The translations under genes and the position numbers were made by a program. Shown here piece after piece: positions 1-10,558 of a stretch of 64,000 nucleotides of DNA. A model generated the notes under the pieces. It was given only the letters and a program-made list of their open reading frames with translations, made no database searches and had not been told where the DNA came from. Source of the stretch: Gnetum montanum (lineage: Eukaryota > Streptophyta > Gnetopsida > Gnetales > Gnetaceae); the NCBI GenBank assembly GCA_015680685.1, contig MNCI01011418.1, positions 1-64,000 of the forward strand. The letters run 5' to 3'. Each line of letters begins with the position of its first letter. Positions within the stretch are counted from its first letter, which is position 1.

Positions 1-128
1 TGCTTTCCTAGTGCGCACGAGTACGACTTGATTACGAACATCTACTGATGTGTACAGCTAATCAAGGAATCGGCTGCTCGTCGCAACGCGTGAGTACGAC
101 TTNCGTACTCGTGCGCACTAGGAAAGCA
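1..128. repeat. Perfect 25-bp inverted repeat around an ambiguous base
   Basis: Bases 1-25 are the exact reverse complement of 104-128, and position 103 is an N. The word GAGTACGACTT also occurs twice as a direct repeat (19-29 and 92-102). This could be a real fold-back or a join artefact at a filled gap; the N and the exactness of the arms favour an artefact. Confidence 0.7.
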
Positions 129-457
129 ATAAATAAAACCATGTACTACAAGGTTTATCCAATCAAGTTTGTCTTTATTGCCGTACACAACTTGTGTTCA
201 GGTTACAAAGTTGCTCGAATAAAGAGTCGTTCACTCTAGGACTCCTACTGCGGGCACATGGGAAATTAATCTAACTTTGGAGTGTTCAAACTGCCAGAGC
301 TTCACTACTTCTAGCCAGGATTGGGAAATGAAGGGAGTGCTGCCTCTTATTTATAGATATGATGGCGGACTGCGATATCGTGTACGCGATATCGCATGGA
401 GAGATACGATATCGCAGGGGATGCGATATCACGGCTTGTGCAATCTGCGTCTCATCA
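118..457 (-). mobile_element. Partial LTR of the A (Athila-like) family, reverse orientation
   Basis: Read on the minus strand this begins with TGATGAG at 457, carries several GATATCG palindromes and then a TATAAATA box. It shares short words with the A4 LTR, such as TCGAATAAAG, CTGCGGGCA and AGCARTAAATAA, in the same order. It is a diverged relative of the A4 LTR. Homology fades near 118, where the inverted repeat begins, so the U5 end is not recognisable. No internal region or primer site of this copy is in the window. Confidence 0.7.
348..430 (-). promoter_or_regulatory. TATA box with upstream GATATC palindrome cluster
   Basis: TATAAATA lies at 355-348 on the minus strand. Upstream of it (about 370-430) are repeated CGATATCGC-type palindromes. 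The arrangement is the same as in the LTRs and internal promoters of A2, A3 and A4. Confidence 0.6.
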
Positions 458-695
458 GTAATTAATAAATATTAATGTGTTAAGTTAGATATTAATACTT
501 TTTGAGCTTAACTGATAATCATTCAGGGTATTTTCTTTTCTTTTTGAGTGTTTTTGTTATTTGTGGGAAAAATAGTTAATATGCTTTATAAATGCTCAGC
601 CAAAGCTAATGATGGATGGATGATTTACAAATGCGATGATGATGTAAAAGTGCCAAATGGGTTTAAAGTAGAGCTTTGATTTATGGAATAGCCAT
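458..695. other. Unassigned AT-rich flank
   Basis: AT-rich sequence between the A-family LTR fragment and the E1 insertion point. I see no open frame of note and no clear similarity to other parts of the window. Confidence 0.5.
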
Positions 696-700
696 ACAAC
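696..700. repeat. Target-site duplication of E1, left copy
   Basis: ACAAC directly precedes the TGAAACAC start of the 5' LTR and recurs at 17898-17902 directly after the 3' LTR. This fixes the E1 boundaries to the base. Confidence 0.92.
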
Positions 701-1170
701 TGAAACACCATGAAAAATCGCGAGTCGGCCTCAAGCAAAGATTCGCAATTCAAGCAAGGGTGCATGCCAGAATTCCAGAAGGGAGAATAAGACAGAGCAA
801 CATCAAGGGGCGCATAGCATCGAGTTCTCGACTTCTTGTGCAGATTCCTAATATTTCTATGCTTTTTTTTTGTTTACGCTATATCACGCAACGAAGCGTA
901 ATGGTGCTTAGCGTGATTTTGCTTAGACATAGTCCGGCATCAGAAGGATAGTTACTTCGGCATGGGGAGGAGCTTGAGCTACATAATATGCGACTCCTTG
1001 TGAATTTTGCTAAGTCTTTTGTTCAAGGCCAGGTTTACGCTCTGCTACGCACGGCAGCGTAATAAGCTCCAGAACAATCAAAGGAAAAGTCTAAGAAAGC
1101 GAGTGCTCATCATACGCTCATCACGCAATGTAGCATATCGCAGCGTATTACGTCGCCAAACTAGACATTG

Positions 1171-1358
1171 TTTACGCTTCACTACGCGCGGCTGCGTAAG
1201 TGAGCGTAAAACAGCTTGAATCCGTTGTTTCCATGTTATGTTACACTCGTGCACGCAACGCAGTGTGAATGAGTGTAATATAACCCAAAGATAGTTGAGA
1301 CATGCCTGACGTGCACCTCTTCTTCACACGCACAATACGCGAACGAGCGTATTGTGCG
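1171..1358. repeat. Palindromic TTACGC/GCGTAA blocks in E1 U3
   Basis: 1171-1210 is an imperfect palindrome that starts TTTACGCT and ends AGCGTAAA. 1329-1340 and 1347-1358 are perfect 12-bp arms (CGCACAATACGC and its complement) around a 6-bp loop. Similar blocks lie at about 870-930 and 1030-1065. They sit upstream of the LTR TATA box. The 3' LTR copy keeps the blocks with several transitions. Confidence 0.75.
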
Positions 1359-1459
1359 TAGTCATGAGGTTTGACGCAGAAATGGTCAAACCAACAGTGC
1401 CTGAAACACTCGGGACACACGTCATCAGGGTTGCGCCTTTTCCACGGAGCGTCGCAGCC

Positions 1460-1467
1460 TATAAATA
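1460..1467 (+). promoter_or_regulatory. E1 5' LTR TATA box
   Basis: TATAAATA within CCTATAAATACCCC, the only strong plant TATA box of the LTR. It is conserved in the 3' LTR at 17208-17215. Transcription of genomic RNA would start some 30 bp downstream. Confidence 0.7.
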
Positions 1468-2134
1468 CCCCAGTTGACAAAGATACAAAGGTTGGCAAAT
1501 CAGAGAAACAAAGGCATTTTTCGGAGCACTGGAGCACATATCACTTTTGAGCAGAGATACAGAGAGTAGCACTTCGGCAATTGTTGACAGTATCACCTTA
1601 CAGCAGAAACAGAGCATAGTTCACTTGGAGCACCAGCGACAGGAGTAATCATTCTGCTAGGAAGACTCTATTGGTCAGAAACAGTTGATCAGTAGACATC
1701 AGAGCTCGACCTTCCTTGCATCCCGGCCCACGAGGTAGATCAAACTTCTATTTGGACAGTTTCCTTGTTGTTTTGTGCTTGCCTTACATCCAGTAATCGG
1801 GGTCTCCCCAGTGTAACGAGATATACAAAATATACATTTTTCAAGTCAAAGCGTAGATCTTGTCACCCCCCTCTTATCGTATTTAACGTTATCATCATTG
1901 CAATTCATCTATATCGTTTTTCCCTCGTTTTTGCGATCCCTCGAATCAGATCATTTCACGAGATATTCATCAGTTTACTGATTAGTAAGTCCCTGTCTGA
2001 TCGACAAGACCGTTCAGAGCACCGCGGATTCATTTTTCCAGCATAGCCCTCGCATGGATCCGTGGCTAAAACTGTGTACATGGGATTTGTTCGGTATTTT
2101 CCAACTGCCGACGTTTTCCATCGTTATAGTTTTC

Positions 2135-2152
2135 TGGCGCTAGAAGGAGGGC
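2135..2152 (+). promoter_or_regulatory. E1 primer-binding site
   Basis: TGGCGCTAGAAGGAGGGC begins six bases after the LTR end. E2 has nearly the same word at the same spacing (47880). I could not assign the complementary tRNA with confidence. Confidence 0.75.
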
Positions 2153-2373
2153 CTCTTAGGTTCCGATCCGAGTATTTTGGGTAGCCCTGTTAGCGATCCA
2201 TACCCTAAACCGTAGACGTAATACCTCAAGGAATCTTACGGTAAATCGTGTGGTGTAGATCGGTCGCAAGGACGATTCCTTTGGAATCTTATAGGGTAGA
2301 AAGCCTATTTGTGATCTTATTGCCAGCCATTTTTTTAGATCCGATTACCAGTCACTGTCAATCTCATTAATCA
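2153..2373 (+). other. E1 untranslated leader
   Basis: Sequence between the primer site and the gag ATG. No additional ORF of the kind Ogre elements carry upstream of gag is visible, because only about 220 bp separate PBS and gag. Confidence 0.6.
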
Positions 2374-5300
2374 ATGGATTCCTTTTACACAACCATAACC
2401 GCCATGGTCCCTACCGATTTGGGTGCCACATCTGTGAACCCTATCGTGGTCGCCAGACCGGCTCTTGGCACAACAGGATCTCAAGGGCCATTGCGCCGAT
2501 CATTGAGACTTCAAGGAAAAGAGCCCATTTTCACTATCATAACCCCTGAAGAATACAACTTTATATGTGTTAAGATCCAAGCGAAGCTGGCTCTTAGCCG
2601 AGCTGAAGTCGAAGCAAAACGAAATTTTGAGATGGTCCATCGAGGGGGCCATGATTTCAAGCCAACAGCTTACGACATCATTCCCTTGACCGAACACCAA
2701 CATGAGCTCATTACACAGTTGGTCATGGCCAAGGGCCAGGCGGCACAAGCTGTGGTGGAGCCCTAGCACGGGGAAGAGGAAGAGGATGAATTGGCAGCCC
2801 AGTCGGAACATTCGTTGCATACTTTGAGCCCCCAAACGTACATAAATCCCTTGTTTCCTTTCACCGGCGAGGTCGCACCTCTTGACCCAGCCATGACCAC
2901 ACAGATGCATTTCCCTGCCATACTGCAGGCCACCACGTAGCCATCTAGGCCGCAAGCACAAATACCGCATAATAACGTCAGGGCGGCTTCGCCATCACGG
3001 GTTCTCCTCATTCCGGCGGTGGTCCCCACAACCACCGTGCCTCATTTCATCCCGCAGATTTTTCCACCTCTGCCCCCTCCAACTCAATAGATCACCACAG
3101 CTGTTCAGCCACAAACATACATCCAACAGCCTGCCCCAGGTCAGTGGGCCAACCCGACGGCGCAACATACCCAGTCTGTGGTCTATGGTGTGCAACCCCT
3201 GGTTGCACCTACAATGCAAGTTCCACAGGAAGTACCGCAGTATCCTCATCCTTATCTCGTGCAGTAGGTGACAGCTAAGCCCTCTACGCAAGCTAGCGGG
3301 TGGTGGTCTTCACAGGCTCCCTTGCCTGCTGGGATCCCCACCCCACAAGTGGCCAGTCAACTGATCCCCTCGTTTCCGTTCCCTCGCGCCGCCCTCCTGG
3401 TCCAACCTCCTATGCCTTCTGCACAGACACCTCTGCCAACGGGTCTAGACCAAGCCTTCCAGCTTATACAAACTCTCACCGAGGATGTTCGACGCCTCAA
3501 AGCCGCTGGTTCTGATACTATTCAGATCATGGACTTTTACCAGGATGATCCGATTAGTCCAGCGGTCCCTATGCTGTCGTTACCGCCAGGGATGTCTCTG
3601 CCTCATTTTACCAAGTACAATGGGGAGGGGGATCCCAATGCTCACTTGGTCACGTTCAGGTCTGAGTCCTTGTTATTACAACAGTGGCCACACACCATCA
3701 TCTGAGTCTTTGCAATGTCCCTAACAGGGAAAGCTTTGGATTGGTATCGAGCCCTCCCACACTCTTCCATCTCAACCTTGGAAGAGCTGCTGACCTAATT
3801 TGTGACCTGCTTCAGATATAACTTGAAACCGGAAGTCACGTTGGATTAGCTCATGGGGGTGAAACAAGACCCACTCGAGCCCGTCCAAAGGTTTATACAG
3901 CGTTGGAATGCAACCTTGAATGAAATCCGCGAGACGATCGTAGATTCGCATCTACTTGCTATATTCAAGGGGGCGGTCAATGAATTTATTAAGTTAAAAC
4001 TGTATTATCTTTCCCCTGACTCTCTACACCAGGCCTTCGCTCAAACTAGAAGCATCCAAGATGCTGCGGAGGCCAGCAAAGACCCGGTGTATGTCGCCTA
4101 CAGGAACGCACATAACAAGAGCAAAGACAAGGGCAATGCAGCAACAACGACAGTAGCTGCAATGACTGAGAGTACGAAAACTAAGAACAAGAAGGCACCC
4201 ACGGCACCTCCTGAAACCACGGTTGGTGCCAGCACTAGCCAAGACACAACCACCCCTGAAACGGCTTCCCAGCCTAAGCCAAACTTTGAGCGTAAGGATC
4301 GCTCAAAGTACACGGCATTACCTGTAAAGCATTCTGAACTGCTGAAACAACTGTTAGGGGCAGGGCACATTCAGCCTAAGAAAGTGTCCGAGGAGGCTCT
4401 GAAGTGTCACAGACGTCATTGTGAACTGCTGAAGAACCCTTCTCTAGCCTTACCTAACGAACCACCAGTTCCAAGATCTTGCAGGCTGGACCGTTTCTGT
4501 GACTACCACCAGTTGTGTGGTCATAATACGGATTACTATTGGGCATTGAAAGATGACATTCAACGTATGTTGGATGACGGTTCGCTTAGGTTAGACAGTA
4601 GCAACCTGATGCGTCCTGAAAACCAAATGTTGCACGTGTATAAGGACCCGTTGAACGCAAACGATGATCCTTATACAATCACTGTGGTGAGTACGGACAG
4701 TGAGAACAGGGAACCACCGAAACAACCTTTTGTTTTGCATGTCCCTGCCAACTCACAAAGGGGGCCAACCATTTCAGGGGTAGCCAATGCGGTCTCGAGG
4801 CCACCCTTCATCATACGGGTACCTTCTTAGATACACTCTCAGTCACGCAGCAAGAGCCAAGCTGCGGCCTCGTCCGTGCCCACGCCCAAGGCGCCCTTCA
4901 TTATCAGGGCACCAAAACCATAGGTTGCTCCTCTCACGCAGGGGCAGACCTCCAAACAAAAGTGTCAACCCTCACCTCCTAAACAAAAGGGAGAGGATAC
5001 AAACGCAACGAAAGACCACTCTATGCTCGGCTTCCCTAAGCCTAAGCCCTTGGCCTCTGTGCCTTTACCTGTACAGCAAGGGTAGGATAAAGGTACGGAA
5101 ATGCAACCGCCTTCTCTTAGCAAGAAGAAGAACAGCTCCCTGACTAACACCGTTCCACCTCGAGAGATTCGCCTCTTGGGCCGAATGGAAGAAGACAAGG
5201 GAGAGAAACCACCTAGCCGGGAGAAGGACCTCCTCGACGCATTTACGCAAGTTAAACAGGCTCTCAAACAAAAAAACACAACGCTGAGCCTTTACGACCT

Positions 5301-5490
5301 GCTTATGATGTCTCGAGAACACCGTGAGGCTATGGTTCGCATGCTGACATCCATATCAGTGGATGAAAGCTTGCCAGCAGAGGAGGAAGCGATACATGCT
5401 GTCATGTTTCCTTCCGAAGCTGAGCAACCTATGCCTTCCTCGCTAACCTTCCACGACGGGTCTATCAAAGACGATCCTGAGAAAGGTTAG
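2374..5490 (+). pseudogene. gag: E1 gag polyprotein (nonsense-mutated)
   Basis: Structural protein that would form the virus-like particle in the cytoplasm. ATG at 2374 follows the leader, and the E2 gag at 48436 starts in the same way. The reading frame (position modulo 3 = 1) is never shifted from 2374 to 6117, but it is broken by stops near 2764, 2938, 3088, 3265, 3703, 3796, 3847, 4828, 4919 and 5084. The N-terminal part has the conserved SLRLQGK and EYNFICVKIQA words. A Pro/Gln-rich stretch follows, then a gag core near 3520-4080 (DFYQDDPI, YNGEGDPNAHL, FIQRWNATLNEI), then a zinc-binding-like CDYHQLCGH motif near 4500. Each interrupted codon can be read as a former CAG, CAA or CGA. Confidence 0.9.
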
Positions 5491-6117
5491 GTCACAACTG
5501 AACCCATGTTTATCACTATCCGGGTCGGTCAATACCGGATCAGGAGAGTGCACGTCGACGATGGCGTAGCTACCAACATCATTCCCTATTCCATCATGGA
5601 TAAGTTGGGTCTGGTCGACCATATCACGTCCACGACGATGGCCTGCGTAAAATCGTTCAACGGGGCACGGGTTCAAGTTAAGGGGACGGTGTGTATTGAG
5701 TTTGTGGCGGGGGATCAATTCCCAATGGAGGACACTTTCTTAGTCGTCGAAGAGATGCCAGGGTTCAACCTGATCTTAGGAAGGTCGTGGTTAGCCCAGC
5801 TGAGGGCAGTTTCGTCACCAATACACCAGGAGATACACCTTCCCTATGCCGGAGGGGAGGTTGTGATACACGGTGACGAAATCACCCCCAGGACTGTCAA
5901 TAACATTGAAGAAGAACGGGGTTCAGAGATAAAAACGACTGATGATCAAGCCTGTCTCCAAACCCCTCAACCAGCTGACAGCAATGATGACGGTCTAGCT
6001 TGGGCCGACCTGCCATTTCCGGATGGCAGCGTAGAGGAGTCAAACCATAAATCTCCTCGCCCTTACGGGACGCTCAACATAAAGGCCATCAAGAGACAAT
6101 TGCGTATCAATGGTTGA
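5491..6117 (+). pseudogene. pro: E1 aspartic protease domain
   Basis: C-terminal part of the gag-pro frame, separated from gag by a single TAG near 5488. It cleaves the gag-pro and pol polyproteins in related elements. The active-site loop reads HVDDGVATNIIP, the Tat-lineage version of the D-S/T-G triad region. The later ILGRSWL motif resembles the hydrophobic ILG segment of retropepsins. The frame ends at TGA 6115-6117, about 5.25 kb before RT. In the Ogre lineage, gag-pro and pol are joined by splicing; a clear donor near 6117 is not obvious to me. Confidence 0.88.
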
Positions 6118-6694
6118 ACGATGGTCCTTGCGTACATTATCATGGTTCTGACTTAGCACTTTTACTTTCATGCATTGCCACGTTACTTTTGTTTTTGGCT
6201 TTTACGCTAGTCATTTATCTTCACACTATTGTCTTTTTTCGTACGCATGGTATTCACGTTTCTTGATCACTTTAGCATGATTACGCAAAATACTATACTA
6301 GTATCATTTACGCTTTCTGTATTGCACAATGGCTCGTAACAGCCTTAAACTAGTAATGTAGATTTGTACGCCGTTATCATTTACGCTTGCTTGATTGTGC
6401 AGATGGCCCGCAACGGCCTTAAACTAGTTACACAGAAATATATACTATGATTCTTTATGCTTGATTATGCATCCGGCCCGCAACGGCCTTAAACTAGTTA
6501 ATACATCCTATCACTATCACTTAGGTGAAATTTTTAACAATTACGCCCACGCGTTATAGGTCAAAACATAAAAGACAGAAATATATATATATATAATCCG
6601 CATCTAAAACATCCACCAGGTTTTATAACATATCGTTTCAGTCATTCCTAAAACAATGCTTCACTTCACCCATAAAACTATGCGTAAATTACAA
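6118..6694. repeat. E1 gag-pro/pol spacer, left part, with GGCC...TTAAACTAG repeats
   Basis: No gene. Three copies of a block with GGCC, six bases, GGCC and then TTAAACTAG (first copy degenerate) lie at about 6330-6355, 6415-6430 and 6475-6500, separated by 60-70 bp that also repeat a TTACGCTTG word. The core matches E2 spacer repeats (52461, 52826, 52858) and the array after integrase (14863-15330). TTACGC is frequent here. Confidence 0.75.
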
Positions 6695-7858
6695 TTAAGC
6701 ATTTCCTCTACTGCCGCTGTCACCAGTATCTCTCAAATCCGGATCCAGCCCTAGTGGATCATCCTCCAGTGGGTCGTCCTCTCTGGGAATCAGTCTTTCA
6801 CGAAGAGTTTCTTCCTCGTGAGGTCCTTGTTCCAGCCCCGGGTCCACGGGGGGACGTTCTTCATCGCTGTGCTCCTCCTCTTCCTCTGCTTCCTCCTCTG
6901 CTTCCGCTGCTCCATCCGCTGACTCCTCGGCTTGTTCGTCTTCCCTATCCTCAGCTGGTACCTAAATACAGTAAGCACATTAGCTACACAAGACTTAACA
7001 TCATAATTAGAAACGTAAACTAAGTCGCGCATAAACTTACTTGCGACGGCCCTGCTTCCGCAGAAAAAGGAAGTTTGTCCAGGCCAACCCATAGGCGCTC
7101 CATAATCTCTTCCTCCGTCAGATCTGGCCATACATCCTCTCCCAAGGTAGCCCCGGCCTTCACTTTCCCTTTCTCCATGCTGCTCCAGCGGGGTGGGTCC
7201 GGGAAGAAAGTAGGGATTATAGCCTGACCCCCAAGAAGAGTCATCGCCCTTTCGGGGGACACGCTTATAGTCACCTGCTCCTCGAACTTCTCGAAGGCTT
7301 CGGAAGCTCCGATGACGTCCTGGAAGACTTCTAAGGACCGGGCCCTGACGGCAAGATCACTGTAGAGTTTTCGATAAGCAATACTTTCCCGCTTGTACAA
7401 GTGCTTGTGGTCCTTCTCCTTCTGCCCCCATTCTTGCACGCTTGCACAATAGTCCCTCCAGTCTCGGTTTTTTTGGGCTAGGAGTTCTATCTGCATTCGC
7501 TTTTCGACTAACGCCCGACTGGTCTGCACATTGTTCTTGATGGCTGTCCAATATCGGGAGTAATCAACAACAGCGGTATGCCAGTCTTCATCCCCTGACG
7601 CTCGAGCCTGTAGGAAGTCGCACCGTGATTTTAAGTCTCCGACCTCTTTGGTCAGAGACTTAACCCTCTGCTCTGACTTCTGCAACCTTTTCCATAGATT
7701 TTCATTTACGCCCCTACTTTCCCATAAGGAGCATGTCGAGCATAACGCACATTTACGCAGTTCCTCATAAATGTGACGTGACACGGCTGCTTCATTGGAT
7801 GGTGGCTCCACTATGTCCAGATCAATGCGCTCTATGGGATCCCATCAGAGGCAAGCTC
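6695..7858 (-). pseudogene. Exons 7-8 of the antisense gene: coiled coil and acidic tail
   Basis: Exon 7 (7858-7041) encodes about 272 residues with long Leu/Lys/Glu heptad-like runs (KRLQKSEQRVKSLTKEV and similar), which predict a coiled coil. One TGA lies in its first codons. The donor at 7040 is a perfect GTAAGT. Exon 8 (6961-6695) joins in phase 0 and encodes 88 residues very rich in Glu, Asp and Pro, ending GNA-stop. A C-terminal coiled coil is also the layout of the sense ORF2 of A4. No catalytic motif is visible. Confidence 0.7.
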
Positions 7859-8134
7859 CTAACAGAAACAACCATCAAACGTTGATGACATATTCCACTA
7901 TACGATATCATAAAGTTATTGTGACTATAACGTACCAGCTCCAAGTTCGACGCTCTCCAGGCGCTCGATCATGTCACTGACAACGCCTTCCATGAAGGCA
8001 AATTTGTCAGGGAAGTCTCTCCACACTCTGCTCACAGCCGCAGACGTGGACACACCCTCTTCCCCTGTAGCGTAATTCAGTTAGAAACTTCATCTATTTA
8101 TAACATCTTGCAAACTCGCTAACAAATTCATTAC

Positions 8135-8506
8135 CTCTACCGGTGACAGTGGCAACATCGCCAACATCTTCCATCCCCTTTCCCTCTTCACACACTTGAG
8201 TCTGTGCGTCGCTGGTTCCAGTAGCCAGGGCCTCTTCACGTACCTGGTCCTGTGCCCGGCTCCTGCTAGCAGCTGGGGCCTCCTCATGCATCAGAGCTTG
8301 TGCCCGGCTCCCGCTAGCAGCTGGGGCCTCCTCACGCATCAGAGCTTGTGCCCAGCTCCTGCTAGCAGCTAGGGCCTCTTCACGCACCAAAGCCTGTGCA
8401 CAGCTCATGCTAACAGCTGGGGCCTCTTCTTCCAAAATTGAGGCCCCCTCTCCACGACGTAACGCTATTGCCCCTATCTTAGGGGTCAATTCCTCTATAA
8501 TTTTTA
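8135..8506 (-). repeat. Exon 5 of the antisense gene: 48-bp coding minisatellite
   Basis: GCTAGCAGCTGGGG-type words recur at 8265, 8313, 8361 and 8409, an exact 48-bp period. It translates as 16-residue repeats of the form AQALMREEAPAASxSR. Because the period is a multiple of three, the frame stays open across all copies. Exon borders are acceptor CCAG at 8507 and donor GTAATG at 8134. Confidence 0.85.
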
Positions 8507-8588
8507 CTGGACATATGACAGCACCTTAGTATATCATTGCGTAATACACCTAAACAAACATTGCGTAATACAATTCCTTCACGCTTAC

Positions 8589-9629
8589 CAGGTGGAGGCT
8601 TACTCCGCTAAACCTTGACTGCCACAGTTCGGCCTGCGTCATTCTCAGAGGGCTCGGCTATACGGAGCCTTTTACGCCGATCTGCAGGTTCTACGATTTC
8701 TTCCACCACACGCTTCCCTCGCGAGGCGTCACCAGTGTAGGTAGGCATTATCCTACCTACACTGTCGAGACCTCGCACTTGGGGTGCCGCCAAACCCTTA
8801 GTCGTTATAGACAACGACTCCCCGATCCCTTCCAGCGGATCCTACCCACGGGTAGTGCTGAGGATGTGGGCAATCTAAGGTCTGGACAGCTGGTCTCGGT
8901 CTTGCTGCACCCAGACCCCATTCTTATGGATGATCAGAAACTCAGCAAACCACCGGAGGCAAGCTATGAAGAACGCGTAATGCACGTTGAAACGGGACTC
9001 AAGCTTCTTGCGAAGCTTGAGCATCTCATTACGCAGTCCCTTGGCAAAATAGCTTGCCCAATTGAATTGAGTCCCCTCCTCCAGAACCTCTTGCATAATA
9101 CGGGTCTGCTCTACAGAAAAGAACTTCGCCTGCGAGAGAGTTTTGGGGAAGGTCTGGACTCGGAAAAGGGGATAAAGTATCTTGGCAACACCCATCTCGA
9201 ATCTTTCGCAAGGAAACCCTTTAGTTTCCTTCGGGACCCTTACCCACTCCTTCAGCCAATTCTGGAAAGCAACGCTCCTCTTCGTCTTCTCACTTACGGG
9301 AGGGCCGTCTGAGGGGACACCAAATAGGTCCACGAAGAGCGGAGCGTCAATGTCAAAACTTACGTGTACGTTGTGTACGCGCGTGCAGAAACACTCTGCC
9401 TTTTCATTGAAGGAGTTGACCAGGGTTAGCATTTCACTGGTGGGGACATCAGGAGTCGCAGCCAAAAATAGGTGCATTAGCCCTACTGCTCGGATCTTAC
9501 TGGTCACCGCGACTGGGGCCGCCGAGTGGTTGAGCTAGCGCTGTGCATCCTTGATGTCGCCATAGCGGAAGAGGACAACATTCGCCTTGTGGCCAGAAAT
9601 CGTAAGGGTAATCTCCCGAGATTCCCTGA
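8589..9629 (-). pseudogene. Exon 4 of the antisense gene: putative plant-transposon-protein domain
   Basis: A 1041-bp exon, acceptor GCAG at 9630 and donor GTAAGC at 8588, with four in-frame TAG codons. The segment from MTSKIRAVGLMHLF to CLRWFAEF resembles the family annotated in plant genomes as 'putative plant transposon protein' (recalled as PF20167, not checked): a folded N-terminal part, FPKTLSQAKFF, then NWASYFAKGLRNEM. The A4 ORF2 has a corresponding run (KGLKRISTYVARG, then ILRWFEEQ), as do A2 (KRLNRILTYTARE, then IQRWF) and A1. The tail of the exon is basic (RGKRVVEEI, DRRKRLRIAE). Confidence 0.65.
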
Positions 9630-10108
9630 CTGCACAACGTGAAATATAACCAAAGCATTATTACGCAATGTCTGCAATTTATAATTATATTACGCAACAT
9701 AACAGCCTCACCAGGTCCAAATGGTAAAGGAAATGGCAGCAAGTTCCTCTGCACGTCCTCAACAGTAAGGGGCGGGTCTAGGGTTCAGTCATCGTGCAGC
9801 CACCCGAGTCTCTGGCAATTCTCAAAAGTCTTAGCGTAGCGGGTGGGGTACTCACGCATGTCAAAACCAATCTGCCCGATGACACCAGCGCGCACGTTGC
9901 TGGTTGAGGTGAATGCACTTATTGCTGTTTCTGCCCATGACAACGTATCTCCATTTCCGACTAACCTATTATCATGGATGAAAAACCTGTACCATACAAC
10001 ATCCGCTTATCTTACATTTTTGTGCATAGGCTTTTCTTACATTTTAAACCGATAACAGGCATATAACGCCAACAACGAAAAAATAGATAGTTAATAAAAT
10101 CCGCTTAC

Positions 10109-10558
10109 CCGCCTGCGTAGTACACCGTGCCTTGCGGATTCTGGAAACAGGTCGAGACATGGCGAGCCACGAACAGCGTGTTATATGCATGATAACAGCT
10201 GAATCGAGCCATTCCCCAAATCCAGTTTAAGCTCCTTAAGCCCCGGGCGCTAAGCTCTCGGTCTTCGGGACGACCCGTATCGATGGCCCCGTTTATCAAG
10301 CAGGCCAGAATCCCTTGCGCAGAACCCGCCAACAGGTGCTCTAAAAGAGCACCGACGATATCACCAGACAGGTCAGACCATACAATAATGTTGTAGTTGC
10401 GCAGCAAGAACTGCAGAAACTCCAACGCACCCCGTCGAAACCATATGACCTTTCCTTGCAACCGCGTGTGTGGGGGAGGGACATTCGGGACGATGTGGAT
10501 TACACAACACAAAACCCCCACGATATCCAGCACAATCAGAATGGGCTTTAGCGCAACG
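10109..10558 (-). pseudogene. Exon 2 of the antisense gene: degenerate FCP1/HAD-like segment
   Basis: 450 bp, open throughout, acceptor TACAG and donor GTAAGC. The first 80 residues read KPILIVLDIVGVLC, then FRRGALEFLQFLLRNYNIIVWS and DIVGALLEHLL in separate blocks. This order resembles FCP1-type HAD phosphatases (hydrophobic strand with DxDx, then a RPGxxEFL-like helix and a WSS strand). The second catalytic Asp is Val here, so phosphatase activity is unlikely. The resemblance is from memory of the family and moderate in strength; the C-terminal HAD motifs are not recognisable. Confidence 0.45.

Larger units (their letters stand above)
701..2128 (+). repeat. E1 5' LTR
   Basis: Starts TGAAACAC and ends CGTTATA (the terminal CA has become TA). 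It is 1428 bp, against 1448 bp for the 3' LTR. The difference equals a 20-bp block at 17611-17630 that is absent here. The U3 half is dense in TTACGC/GCGTAA words arranged as inverted repeats. Confidence 0.93.

Noticed and set aside
1765-2046. ORF in the E1 LTR (R-U5 region) as a small protein gene
   Set aside because: The counterpart in the 3' LTR starts differently and carries an indel of 20 bp; composition is not coding-like.
2500-3291. Overlapping minus-strand ORFs across E1 gag
   Set aside because: They are shadows of the gag frame, with Cys/Trp-rich composition typical of antisense reading and no phase-consistent introns.
2374-6117. Stop-codon readthrough or TAG recoding because so many stops are TAG
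   Set aside because: TGA and TAA also occur at Arg and Gln positions, the same pattern affects the opposite strand and all other elements, and Gln to TAG by C-to-T explains it.
8790-8860. A further intron inside exon 4 at CGTGG|GTAGGA
   Set aside because: The intron would be only about 55 bp, and the frame continues unchanged across it with single TAG codons, so nonsense mutation is simpler.
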